From assembly GCA_018389105.1 (NCBI GenBank), contig JACATO010001015.1:62001-126000 (forward strand): a stretch of 64,000 bases of DNA. Direction: 5' to 3'. Within the stretch, counting starts at the first letter, position 1, and the number at the start of each line of letters is the position of its first letter. Of the stretch, positions 25,340 through 36,204 are shown piece after piece. The translations under genes and the position numbers were made by a program. This DNA is from Nautilus pompilius. Lineage: Eukaryota > Mollusca > Cephalopoda > Nautilida > Nautilidae. The notes below the pieces were generated by a model, which saw only the letters and a program-made list of their open reading frames with translations, had not been told where the DNA came from and did no database searches.

Positions 25340-25545
25340 TGATTGGAGGGCTCTTGAACAGTGGAACTTTTGCCACATGTACCCAGAAAAGCCCATTGGA
25401 ACGTTTTGCTTTGTAACAGCTGGTGAGCGAGAGCAAGAAGAAACCATACCAGAGAGGTACCAGTTCTGAATGGGATACAAACTTGAGCCCTCAACTTAGT
25501 AGACCGGTAGTATAGCTACTAAACCACCAGCTACCCTATTGGACT
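25340..25545 (-). repeat. tRNA-derived SINE-like remnant
   Basis: On the minus strand starting near 25540 there is a tRNA-like head. An A-box-like TGGTTTAGTAGC (reverse complement of 25515-25526) is followed about 25 bases later by a B-box-like GGGCTCAAGTTT (reverse complement of 25479-25490). The A/B spacing and order fit a tRNA-derived RNA polymerase III promoter. The sequence is too degenerate for a working tRNA, with no clear acceptor stem or CCA-adjacent pairing. The body towards 25340 is unique-looking, so the 3' boundary is a guess. It abuts the MITE at 25333. Confidence 0.45.
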
Positions 25546-28500
25546 GAATTGTTTAGTTGAAGTGCATAGTACCATAAAGTTTTCAATACAATCGTATTAA
25601 GGGGAGGGGTGTTTAATCAGATGTTGGAAACTTGCATTTATCCTAAAAATGGCTTGAAATAGATGACAGATTTATTGGTCATGTTATTAGCTTTGATTGA
25701 CTTTTATAACAGCAGAAATGTCAAATATCTGAAATAAACACTGGGTTTGGGGAAGAAGATGAAAGAGGGTGTTAACAAGAGAAATTGGAAAATAATAAGG
25801 AAAGCAGTAGAAAAAGATGGATATTTCTGAATGTTTAGTACCTGCAGTATATCTCAAAGTACCCAAATTCCAGGTATGAAAAAAAAAAAAAAAAAACCTG
25901 TGTAAGCATGTTTTTCAGTGCTATGTTAGTTATTAATGATGAAAGTGGAGATGCCATTTTCTCCTGTGAAAACAGATAATAGATTCCATGGGAACAGCAG
26001 GTTCCTTTAATTGATAATCCACATGCTGGAACTAACAAACAAAACAAAATGGCTATTATAAAATTTCAAAAAAACTGATAGGAATTTCTTCTGTGCTGTT
26101 CTAAAAATGCTATCATGACTTGAAGATTTTAAGTTTTTATCATATCTGATTTGATTATTTGTTAATTATTGACAGATCACAAGGTGAGAAGAAAAAAGAA
26201 AGACAAAGATAATTAATGAATATCAAGATTGTTTGTTCAAAATGCTTTCAGAAAACATCTTAAATTGTGCATAGACATGTATGTGCACCAAGCTGGGAAC
26301 TGGTCAACACAGACTTACTTTCTTATACAGTCTATTAAATTACCATTAAAAATTGCATACAGTTTGCATATTTGTTTTTAAAGTTTGGAATGGTGTATTT
26401 CCCTTGATACAAAGTTCAAACAGAGTATCTCTTTGAAAATTCAAAGACTGCATTTTACTCAAACATCAATACAAATTAAAGTGTTGTTTCTAAGACAGAA
26501 AATGGTGTTCTACTGAAAACTTTGACATGTAGATAGCTTGATAATTAGGCTACATTTATAAATTTTTTTGGTTAAAAAAAAGGGTGAATATTACACATTA
26601 ATATATATATATATACTCTGTGGCCCTTAATATTATATGTATATCCTTAAAAAAGCTGTCAGGTGTTTGAAAAGTAATTTTTTTTCCTTTATGGGTGACA
26701 GGTTACTGTGATGTCACATCATTTACTATGATGGCAGCTTGAGTTCACTCTCTGCAGATTATCAGTTTACTATAATAAATAGCTAAATATTTTATGTCAG
26801 TACTTCAGAGACTACATTTTGCTTTAGATTTGTTAGCTCTTTCAAAGTGAGAGTAGAAAAGCAGTGATGCAGTCACATACCACATAGCACCATGTACAGT
26901 AAGTGTACTATGCATAAGCAAGTTGTTTGTGATCTTCTTGACTGACAAGTTAATGTGCTGCCTTTTATGTGTTTGAATTTTTATCAACGAATATAGGAAA
27001 GTTTGGTTATTGATGTATTTTAGTTTTAACTTTAATGCAAGTAAATCTATGATTGCAAATGCCAGAGGAGAAGTATGGAAATGCGAGATAATTAAAAAAA
27101 AACTTGAAAATGTTTGAGAGATTCAGATGTGTGTGGAAATGAGAAAAGCGGCTAGAGGCTTTTGTAATTTGCACATATTTCACTTAAAGCAGCTGTGGTA
27201 ACAGAGTTACTTTGTTTTGTTTTTCTTGTCATGTGGTGAACTGTCTTGGGTGGGTTAAGCTGAGGAAAATGATATGGTTTGGAAAAAAAAAAGATAAAAC
27301 AACTGACTTTTAGCATAGGAAGGAGGACAACCAGCACAAATATATTTTAAAACAAAAAAAAGTCAAGAAAAACAAGATGTATTTGTTAATTCCCGAATTC
27401 TCTAATTAGAGGTTGGATTTTGATTATAGGTGGTAATGGGTTAAACATGTGCGCACACAGAAAAAATTCATTCCATTATATTTCTAAAACTTGGAAAAAA
27501 TGACTGGTAAAAAGAATTAGTAGTGAGTAGTGTCAGTTTTTAGCAAATAAAGACTAGAGATGGTATTTGGTTGGAAGCATATATTCTGACTTACCATGAA
27601 TTAAAAAAGTGATGATACTCTCAAGATCCACTGGACCTATCATTTCTTTCTTAAAGCTGACTGTGCGTGCAAGCATTTTTTTCTGTATTTTAAAGGTGGT
27701 CTAATATGGTCTCCTTATTTTATTGTTTTAGATATTTTTATAAATAAAGTCAGTGGTGAGTGAGTTTGAAAGATTAAATCAGTTTGCAGCATCATCCATT
27801 ATTATTATTTTTTATTATTGTTATTACTTTTACTGAGCTGGATTCTTATTTTTGCTTGCTTTCCATTTTGTCTTTTATTATAGTTGTTTAGAATAAAGAG
27901 GCATTGTTCTGGTAAAAATAGCAGCTAAAATGACTTTAAAGAGAGAATTGTTATCTGTACATGTGCAGTGTAAGCAAAGTGAATGGCTACAGCATGAATA
28001 TATAAATTATGGAATGTAGAGCAATGGGGTGAATGAATGGAGCTTGTGTAATAGAAGAGAGTGATTACCATGGCAGCCTTTATAAATCACCAGTTACCTA
28101 TTGACTAGCAGCTGAATTAGCCTGATTACTGTCAAAAAGATATGGAAAGGAGTTTACTGTCTACCAGGAGAGAGTTAAATAGAATCAGTTGTTTAGAAAT
28201 TTTCAGATAATGGTTGGCTCGTATAGGTAAAAGCATTTTTATTTTTGAATAAATACTTTGTGGGATTTGTGCTGAATTAGCAATTATTCTTGTGTAAGGT
28301 AAATAATAGATCTTATTCTTTTACTGTTTAATTCATCAAAATCAGCCATCTTTTAGTCGTCATGTCTTTTGTTGCATGCTTTTTCTCCTCTCAATAATCC
28401 TGTAAGAAGGATTCTTTAAGCCATAAATTATCCTCACATTGGGCGTTCTGATTGTTAATGTGTCAGAACTCTTACTATAATTTGGGATTGCTGTAGCAAA

Positions 28501-29880
28501 TCCATGATTGGTTGGTTACCAGTTTTCAAAAGTTTTATTCAATTTTGTTCCTTTTTTTAAAAAATTTGTTTTTATGGTGAAGATTCAAATCATTGAAAGT
28601 CTAGTTTGCATTTTTTTATTTTAAGAAAAAAATTATTGTGAAACAAAACAATTCTTATTTTGGTTTCTGCTCTCATTCAATTTTACTTTTAAAATCTGAT
28701 TTTGATTTTTGTGGAATTTTCATCTTTAAATCCTATGAATATTTAAGGATTCATTTGTATGAAAGATTTTGTGAAGCATGATTAAAATCTAGATTAAAAT
28801 GTTAGAAAGTTCTAACTGTTACCCAGAAAAGTTTTTATTTTTTAAAAAAATAATTTTACTAAAAGTAGTTTAAGAATTTACAAGTTATTTAAAATTACCC
28901 TATGTTTAAGGGAGCTGCTAGATTATATGATGGCTGAAATTAAACAGGAACACTGTTTTAAATATTTGATTTCCTTATTAACAGATGGAGATTAAACTGT
29001 GGGTTATGTTTCTACAGGTCTTGAAGTAAGTGGTCTGTGAATGGGTAATATCTGCTACCATTATCTTGTGCATCCTTTCTGGTTTTCATTAACTTTACTT
29101 TAGCTAATTGATTTTGCATCTGCAAGGATGACATTTGGAAATATCATTTACTATAGGTTTTAATTAAACGATATCATTAAAAGTTTTCTTCCATGTTTAT
29201 CTGATGGGAAATGAAATTTTATGAACAAAAAACATTGATGGGCTTCTGCAAATAAATCTGCTATTATCTTTTTATACTTTTTTGAAACTTTTATAATTAC
29301 TAAATTATTCAATTTAATATTGCTAAAATATCTTAAATTATTGTTACTAAAAGATTGGTTATTGGATGCATAATCCTTTTGTCTTTTGTAAATACATTTA
29401 CAAAATATGTTTAAGAATCAAATCAATTTTTTCATATATTTTATGGTTATTTTGAAAAATATTATAGCTGTTGACAGTTCAAAGACTAAGTTATCTCCCT
29501 TTAGTCCACTTCTCAAAAGATAGATAAACTTTTAGATATTTCCTGCACCCCTCAGCAATCCATATTAACCCTCTCATTCCAAACAGTTCCAAAACCTTGG
29601 ATTAATTGAGTTTCTGAAGTATGAATTAAGTGTTTTATTTTCATAAAATTATCTAAAATATGGTGTGTTGGTTAAGGTATTTCCTATTACCCAATTAGTT
29701 GATTTTGCTGCCAATAACTTGCACCCAAGGCAAGTATATCCGGTTTAATTTGTTAGAAAACGAAAATACGCTTTATTTGATTTGTTTATTTCTATTTACA
29801 TCTTTGAAAATGTTCATTTATTGACATTTGAGCATTTTCAATTGGCTTTCTGGGTCCTTTCACATAACACTTGATTGGAA
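25546..29880 (+). other. intron, third part
   Basis: AT-rich intronic DNA with poly-A and poly-T tracts and a short (TA)n run near 26601-26614. No exon, RNA gene or transposase was recognised. Confidence 0.55.
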
Positions 29881-30433
29881 CTTCTAGCCCCCCCCCTACG
29901 CCACTTGTTCTCCCTTCTTCCCGTAACTTTCGCATTCAGAGTTCCGCTATGCAAAGAACATACAAGCATGTTTTCGATGTGCATCTAAGAATATGGCCAA
30001 TGATTTGATTGTTCCTCAAAACACATACTGCATGTTGGTAGTGAGGATTTTCAGGTTGTTAATGTTTCACCGATGACTGGATTCCAAGAACATTGGTAGA
30101 TATGGTGACCAGACTAAACTATCAAACTGAAATGAATAGGAGTGACAATCTTGGCACCGTGCCATTTTCTGTAATGTTTTTAGAGGGAAAGGTATTTACT
30201 TTACCTTAAGACTGGTTTGCATGTCTTTGTGATTGTCTATCGAGGGATTGGATGAACTTTTTTCCTTCCTCAAGTTGATGAATGCTCATTCAGTAACTAA
30301 ATGCGACATTGAAGAAGTCGATGAGTGTCTTCGAGAAACAAGGGAGATCAACGATGAGGAGGATGGAGATGATCACTCTAATGATGATGGTGAAGAAGGG
30401 GACAATGATGATTTGCTAGATGACATTGAGTAA
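29881..30433 (+). pseudogene. unrecognised coding-like fragment with acidic tail
   Basis: This patch is more GC-rich and codon-like than the surrounding intron. The clearest open frame, 30233-30433, gives about 66 residues. It has a hydrophobic/helical part (GLDELFSFLKLMNAHSV), then a charged segment (CDIEEVDECLRE), and ends in a run dominated by Asp and Glu followed by a stop. It begins without an ATG, at a TTG codon. An upstream stretch near 30045-30095 in another frame reads EDFQVVNVSPMTGFQEHW and then stops. No family was recognised. It is most likely the 3' end of an old transposon gene or retrocopy lying in the kinase intron. No splice sites link it to the kinase exons. Confidence 0.35.
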
Positions 30434-31096
30434 TTCAGATTTAGTAACCAGAATAACCTTATACACTCATTTATACATAAAAAACAAAACAAATCAGAAC
30501 ACAATCATTTTTTATTTTACTTTATCTTATAATAATTACCTTTTTGCACATCCCACATTTAGCTCCTACATTTATTTTTTTTAATATTTTGGTAAAGTGA
30601 AGTTACCCTTGCATGCCAGTGTATCTGGGTCATTTTTTCCCCTTGATTTCTGAAATCTTATGAGAATAATTCCACTTACGCTTGTATGCAACTGTATATG
30701 GGGTGACATGGCAGTTTGTAACATGGTGTATATTCTTCAGTTTAATTTTACGCATATATACCAGAACATTGTTAAGAGTGAACAATCAAAAACGCAATCT
30801 GTGATGTTAGCCAAAACCTTGATACCAGTGCTTTCATGTTGTCACGAACCTGCCATCTGAATGTTTGAATATTGTGCTATATGGAAATTTGCATTTATCC
30901 TACTAAAGGTCACCGGGTCATCCCCAGTTTGGTGCGTTTTGAGATGCATCTGAAGGTTTGAAATAAATAATCTTCATCGTCATGTTTAGTGGTGTATTAA
31001 GAACCCCTCTGCACCTTTTATAATCACAATTGTAGCATTGCTAGTTAGCATGGCTGACATCAGATAGACAATAACCCGGTATGTTTTTCTTCTAAG
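30434..31096 (+). other. intron end before the histidine-rich exon
   Basis: No feature recognised apart from the acceptor TTCTTCTAAG at 31087-31096. It uses AAG rather than the commoner CAG or TAG. Confidence 0.6.
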
Positions 31097-31297
31097 GCTC
31101 TACATCTGCCAGTACTCATCCATCTGTGGCTGTAGCTTCCCCATCCACCGTAGACAAGTCTCACAACCACCATCACCACCACAACCACCACCATCACCAT
31201 CATTGCCACCCATCCGGAGATGTCACCCCGGAGACGTCTCATCACTCCAGGTCATCCTCAAAGAAATCCAATCACAGTGTTCGCAGCATGCATAATG
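31097..31297 (+). CDS. DGKB: class I diacylglycerol kinase, exon: histidine-rich linker
   Basis: A 201-nt exon. Its first two bases complete the Gly codon started by either donor of the previous exon, and it ends after one base of a Gly codon at donor GTAAGT. It encodes 66 complete residues with no stop: a Ser/Thr/Ala start, then HNHHHHHNHHHHHHCH, then a Ser/Lys/His-rich part ending VRSMHN. It lies between the RVH domain and the block just before the EF-hands. That linker is variable among class I kinases, and no fold is expected here. The run could bind metal or act as a flexible or targeting segment, but that is inference. CAC/CAT/AAC codon iteration suggests growth by slippage. The call rests on perfect phase, a strong donor and the absence of stops; the acceptor is weak. 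Confidence 0.8.
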
Positions 31298-31821
31298 GTA
31301 AGTTGTTATCACAGTTCCAATCATCATCATCATCATCTAGACTGTATAATCTTTACACCCACTTGCCAGCTCTCTGCTTTGCTTTTCTGGCTAAATAAAG
31401 ACTGATTCATTTATCTCCCCTGCACCAGAGTCTTGACTTTACTGTAAGTATTGTCAAGTTTGCTTTATTTTTCTTTACTAAATGGAACCTGTATGTTCAC
31501 AGAGAAAGCTCAGATGCATTTATACAACATTATTACACACTTAATTCTATTTCAGAATTTGGTTTAAAGAAGGGAAGAAAAGACTATTATATTTGAAAGT
31601 TTACAACGCCTTGGGAATTTTACTTTGCATTAAAGAAATACATTTTTTTAAAATTTTTTCTAAATAAAACTTAAACTTAATTTAATCAGCATTTATTTTT
31701 CAAATTTAATTGTGGTAGAACTCAAATATCACCTTTGTCACAAACAGAAGTAGATATTGTTTTAAACACTTAGGGTTAAATTACACTTGACGACATCCAT
31801 TTTGCTACTGAGGTAAAAGTA
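31298..31821 (+). other. intron start
   Basis: Begins with the donor GTAAGT and a (CAT)n run near 31320-31338. Nothing else was recognised before the mariner insertion. Confidence 0.6.
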
Positions 31822-33155
31822 CGAGGTCTGTCCAAAAAGAAACCAAACTTTTAGAACAACACACCAACCAGCCGGCGCAGCGTGTTTACGACTGCAGTGC
31901 TGTGTATTGGTGACCTTGACCTTCAGTTTAATAATAGCCACATCACGCCACATCAGTTAGTCATCGATCTACACGTGCTAGAGTGAACGTATGTTTAATG
32001 CACTTGGTGATTTGTTGCAAGTTGAACAATGAAGGATCTTGAAGAGCAACGTGTTTGGGTGAAATCCTGTTTCAAATAGGGAAAAACTTTTATGGAGACT
32101 TTTCTAATGTTACAACAGGCCTATGAGGGGGATTGTTTGAGCTGTACACAATGTCACGAGTGGTACCAGCGTTTCATATCAGGAAGAACATCCACTGAAG
32201 ACTATCCAAAATCTGGACGACTTTCCACGACAACGGATGGTGGTCACATTGAGAAAGTGTGTGCTGTGATCTGTGGAAATCGTCGCCTGACTGTCCGTGA
32301 AGTTTCCAAAGTAGGCATCTGTAAAAGTTCGTGCCAGATGATTTTAAAAGAAAATTAAACATGCATTGTGTAGCCGCAAAATTGGTGCCGCGTCTGCTGA
32401 CAGATGAACAAAAAGAGAACCAAGTCACAGTCAGTCAGGAGCTCTTTGATCGTTCGAATGCTGTTGAAAGCTTTCCGAAAAGTGTCATAACAGGTGATGA
32501 AACGTGCGTGTACAGCTACGATGTCAAAACAAAAAGCCAGTCATCGCAGTGGGTTGGATCATCATCACCAAAACCAAAAATGCAAGTCAGAGTTGCTCAA
32601 ATGTGAAGGTAATGTTGATCATCTTTTTTGATCGAAAGGGTGTCATCGTTCATCATGAGTTTGTTCTACGTGGTCAGATGATCAATAAAGAGTTTTACTT
32701 GGATGTCCTGAGGGGTTTGATAGAGGCAGTGCAAAGGAGGAGGCCTGAGGCGTGGAAAAACAAAACCTGAATGCTGCACCATGACAATGCACCTGCTCAC
32801 ATGTCACTCCTTATCTGTGACTTTTTGGCAAAGCACGAGACGACTCTCATCCCCACAGCCACCCTATTCTCCGGATTTGGCCCCTGCGGACTTTTTTTTG
32901 TTCCCAAAATTGAACTCCACCCTGAAAGGTCACTGATTTCAGACAATAGAAGAGATCGAGGAAAATTCGCTACGAGAACAGTGTACTATCCCTGAAAATG
33001 TGTTTCAGGACACGTTCCAAAACTGGGAAAAAACATTGGGAGTGGTGTATCAACAGTGGAGGGAACTATTTTGAAGGAGACAAGTCTGATTAAATTGTAA
33101 GTAAAGCAATAAATTTGTTTTTTAAAAAGTTTGGTTTCTTTTTTGGCAGACCTCA
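31822..33155 (+). mobile_element. mariner-family transposon, inactivated copy 1
   Basis: A 1,334-bp element. The 28-base ends (starting CGAGGTCTGTCCAAAAAGAA on the left and TGAGGTCTGCCAAAAAAGAA on the opposite strand at the right) match at 25 of 28 positions. TA flanks both sides (31820-31821 and 33156-33157). The transposase reads on the plus strand from ATG 32029 to about 33075. It has a helix-turn-helix N-terminus (CHEWYQRFISGRTS) and then the three catalytic acidic blocks: TGDETCVYSYD near 32492, LHHDNAPAH near 32774 and SPDLAPADFF near 32868. That spacing fits the DD34D mariner group. A TAG at codon 17, a TAA at 32356, a TGA at 32768 and at least three frame changes kill it. The size is full length for mariner, so decay is by point changes and small indels. 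It sits in the intron after the histidine-rich exon. Confidence 0.93.
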
Positions 33156-33265
33156 TATGTGCCTTAGACTAATTCAGGTATGCTGCTGTTTTCAAATCTG
33201 AAATCAGAATTAACCCAACACAAGGAATTTTAGATACAGAAATGGAAATCTAATGCTATATATTT

Positions 33266-34020
33266 TTGAGTGTTCTTTTTAGTACTGTGTACACACAGCA
33301 GGCTACACTGGAGAGCGGGAGAACCATGTGGTTGCCTGCTTACATGTACACATGTGCTACTTGTGCTTGTGGAATAGCCAAGACGATGCAAATCACTATA
33401 AGATCAAAGAATGGCCATCAAGAACAGACCATACTGCAGGAAAATTCAATGTGCCACTGGTACGTCTGCAAAGAACATTTCTTCCACCACTGCACATAAA
33501 GCTGGACCTAACAAAGAGCTTTGCAAAGGCAATGAGTATTGAAGGTGTGGGATTTCTTTATCTGAAAGAAAAATTTGGAACGATTTCAACTGATGCCAGG
33601 TTGAAGGCTGGAATAGTTGTCGGACCACAAATTCGTGAGTTATTTTCCGATCCAGTCTTCCAGTCGAGACTTAACCCACTGGAGCTGACTGCATGGCAGG
33701 CTTTCAAACTGGTAGTCCACAATTTCCTTGGGAACCACAAAGCAGACAACTATGCTGAGTTGGTTCAAGACACGATAAAAACCTTTGAAGAAATAGGTTG
33801 TCGTATGTCGCTGAAGTTGCATTTTCTTTATTCACACTTGGATTTCTTCCCAGCCAACCATGGTGCTGTGAGCAATGAGCAAGCATGGTGAGAGGTTCTA
33901 CCAATGGAGACCCGCCATCAGGGGAGATTCAACTCCAACATGATGGGGTACTATTGTTGGTTTCTTCAGAGACAAACCTCTGCTATTCACAAGTGTAAAA
34001 TCAAGTCCTTGAAGCATTTC
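33266..34020 (+). pseudogene. transposon-associated repetitive protein fragment
   Basis: The main frame, about 33328-33891, is a long open reading frame of 187 codons, starting at an ATG that is probably not the true start. It holds FNVPLVRLQRTFLPPLHIKL, AGIVVGPQIRELFSDPVF, FLGNHKADNYAEL and CRMSLKLHFLYSHLDFFPAN, followed by a stop. In other frames downstream it continues as HGERFYQ (about 33886-33910) and METRHQGRFNSNMMGYYCWF (33905-33965). These blocks match from memory a large family of uncharacterised proteins found in many copies in cnidarian, arthropod and mollusc genomes, in which LGNHKADNY and HFLHSHLDFFPENLGAVSDE are characteristic. That copy number suggests a mobile-element gene. 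Frame breaks near its end and the lack of an N-terminus mark this copy as dead. No terminal repeats were seen. The function of the family is not known to me. Confidence 0.65.
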
Positions 34021-35330
34021 TAAACAGTTAAATACATTGTATAAAGTATACACTATGTTGTTCAATGTGTTTATGAATAACATTTACTGTACAATATACA
34101 ATGAATTTATATTGTGAAATGAATTTATTTTTTGCAATTTTGTGATGTGCTTGATTTATTAATAAACAATGACCGAAAATGACATTTTTCTGTAACTAAA
34201 AATTCTGACATGTTGGGTCAATTCTGACTTCAGATTTGGAATCAGCTGCTTGATTTGATAAAGGACACTTACATACACCTCAGTAGCAGATGAGGAGTTA
34301 TTTCTTGTTGTCTAGAGTTATGAAAACTGTACATGCTTAGAGTTATTCAAGGGACATAAATATGGTTCATCTGAAAGAACTAATTGAGTTCTTTATGTAG
34401 ATTGGTATAGAGAAGAAAGTTCTTAAAAATTATAGAAAGTGTTTCTTTAAAAGATGCACAACTATTACAGTTTTTATAAATATGTACATAAATACTATGA
34501 TTACTTTTAAAAAAAGAAACTATTTAATTTAAAATGTTTCTCGTTTAGTTATAAACATATGAACTTTGACTATAAAATTTTTAAAAAATTTTGTCACATG
34601 ATTTCTCAATACAGTATTTTCCTTTATGCTTGAATTACTTATTCATGTGCCTTAATGTTTTGGTCACCAATGTATGTTATTGATCATCCTGTGGTGAGAG
34701 CTTAAATTAGTCTTGAAATTTGTCATTGTGAATTTAAGCCATTTTTGTTTATTAGTATTAATAAGGGTAGCAGGGCTCTTACTGGTGTTGAAGATCTGAA
34801 GAAAAATGCCTATAAATTGCCCATTTATGGCAGTCCTCAAGAATGTTTGTTAAAAGTTTTTTTAATAATAACAATATCAATAATCTGATGCAAAAAAAAA
34901 AAAGAAATGAACTTTAAAGTGACAATGGTAATAAACTTTAACTTCATTTATAACTTACTGCTTTTGTCCATTTCAAGATTATTTTCTTCAAAAATGCATG
35001 TGCATTGCCATAGTTCTTTTAAGAAGATCACAGACAACTTTGCATGCATCAAAACTATAGAAGTGACACACAAATTCTGACATCTTAAGCCTCACTTCAG
35101 AAGAGATGCTGATCTTTGAGGTATCATTGGGAGAATTTTTTTTTAAAATACATTTGATGAATTGTGATCAGTTTTTCTAGTAGTACAAGCAAATCATAAA
35201 GGGTAGCAGTAATTATGTTAAAACCATGGAGACTTTTCTGCAGCAAAATCTTGGTTTGTATCACTTCTACTGATAATGTTTGGGTGAATTAATCTATTGC
35301 TTTGTTTAAAAAAAAATTTTTTTTAAATTC
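34021..35330 (+). other. intron between transposon fragment and minisatellite
   Basis: AT-rich, with no ORF of interest. The 17-base TTGTTCAATGTGTTTAT at 34058-34074 recurs at 36199-36215, directly after the minisatellite. Confidence 0.55.
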
Positions 35331-36204
35331 AAGTATTACGTTACATTCAGGTAATTATTTCGTTCTAGTATTACGTTACATTCTGGTAACTATTCCGTCC
35401 TAGTATTACGCTACGTTCTGGTAACTATTCCGTTCTAGTATTACGCTACGTTCTGGTAACTATTCCGTTCTAGTATTACCTTACGTCTGGTAACTATTCC
35501 GTCCTAGTATTACGTTAGGTTCTGGTAACTATTCCGTCCTAGTATTACGTTAGGTTCTGGTAACTATTCCGTCCTAGTATTACGCTACATTCTGGTAACT
35601 ATTCCGTTCTAGTATTACGCTACATTCTGGTAACTATTCCGTCCTACTATTACGTTAGGTTCTGGTAACTATTCCGTCCTAATATTACGTTACGTTCTGG
35701 TAACTATTCCGTCCTAGTATTACGTTACGTTCTGGTAACTATTCCGTCCTAGTATTACGTTACGTTCTGGTAACTATTCCGTCCTAGTATTACGTTACGT
35801 TCTGGTAACTATTCCGTCCTAGTATTACGTTACGTTCTGGTAACTATTCCGTCCTAGTATTACGCTACGTTCTGGTAACTATTCCGTCCTAGTATTACGC
35901 TACGTTCTGGTAACTATTCCGTCCTAGTATTACGCTACGTTCTGGTAACTATTCCGTCCTAGTATTACGCTACATTCTGGTAACTATTCCGTCCTAGTAT
36001 TACGCTACGTTCTGGTAACTATTCCGTCCTAGTATTACGCTACGTTCTGGTAACTATTCCGTCCTAGTATTACGCTACGTTCTGGTAACTATTCCGTCCT
36101 AGTATTACGCTACGTTCTGGTAACTATTCCGTCCTAGTATTACGCTACGTTCTGGTAACTATTCCGTCCTACTATTACGTTACGTTCTGGTAACTATTTT
36201 GTTC
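35331..36204. repeat. 35-bp minisatellite, 25 tandem units
   Basis: A tandem array whose unit begins TAGTATTACGTTACGTTCTG and continues GTAACTATTCCGTCC. Twenty-five units are counted. All are 35 bp except one of 34 bp at 35471-35504. Variation is concentrated at one site (GTTACGT, GCTACGT, GCTACAT or GTTAGGT). Like variants sit next to each other, with GTTACGT in the middle of the array and GCTACGT in the later part, as expected from unequal exchange. The edge units are the most diverged. There are no unique spacers, so it is not a CRISPR array. It lies in the intron before the exon at 39045. Confidence 0.97.

Noticed and set aside
25470-25545. Functional tRNA gene on the minus strand
   Set aside because: A- and B-box-like motifs are present, but no consistent cloverleaf or clean acceptor stem could be drawn. 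A SINE head fits better.
35331-36204. CRISPR-like regular repeat spacing
   Set aside because: Units abut with no unique spacers, and the setting is an animal intron. It is a minisatellite.
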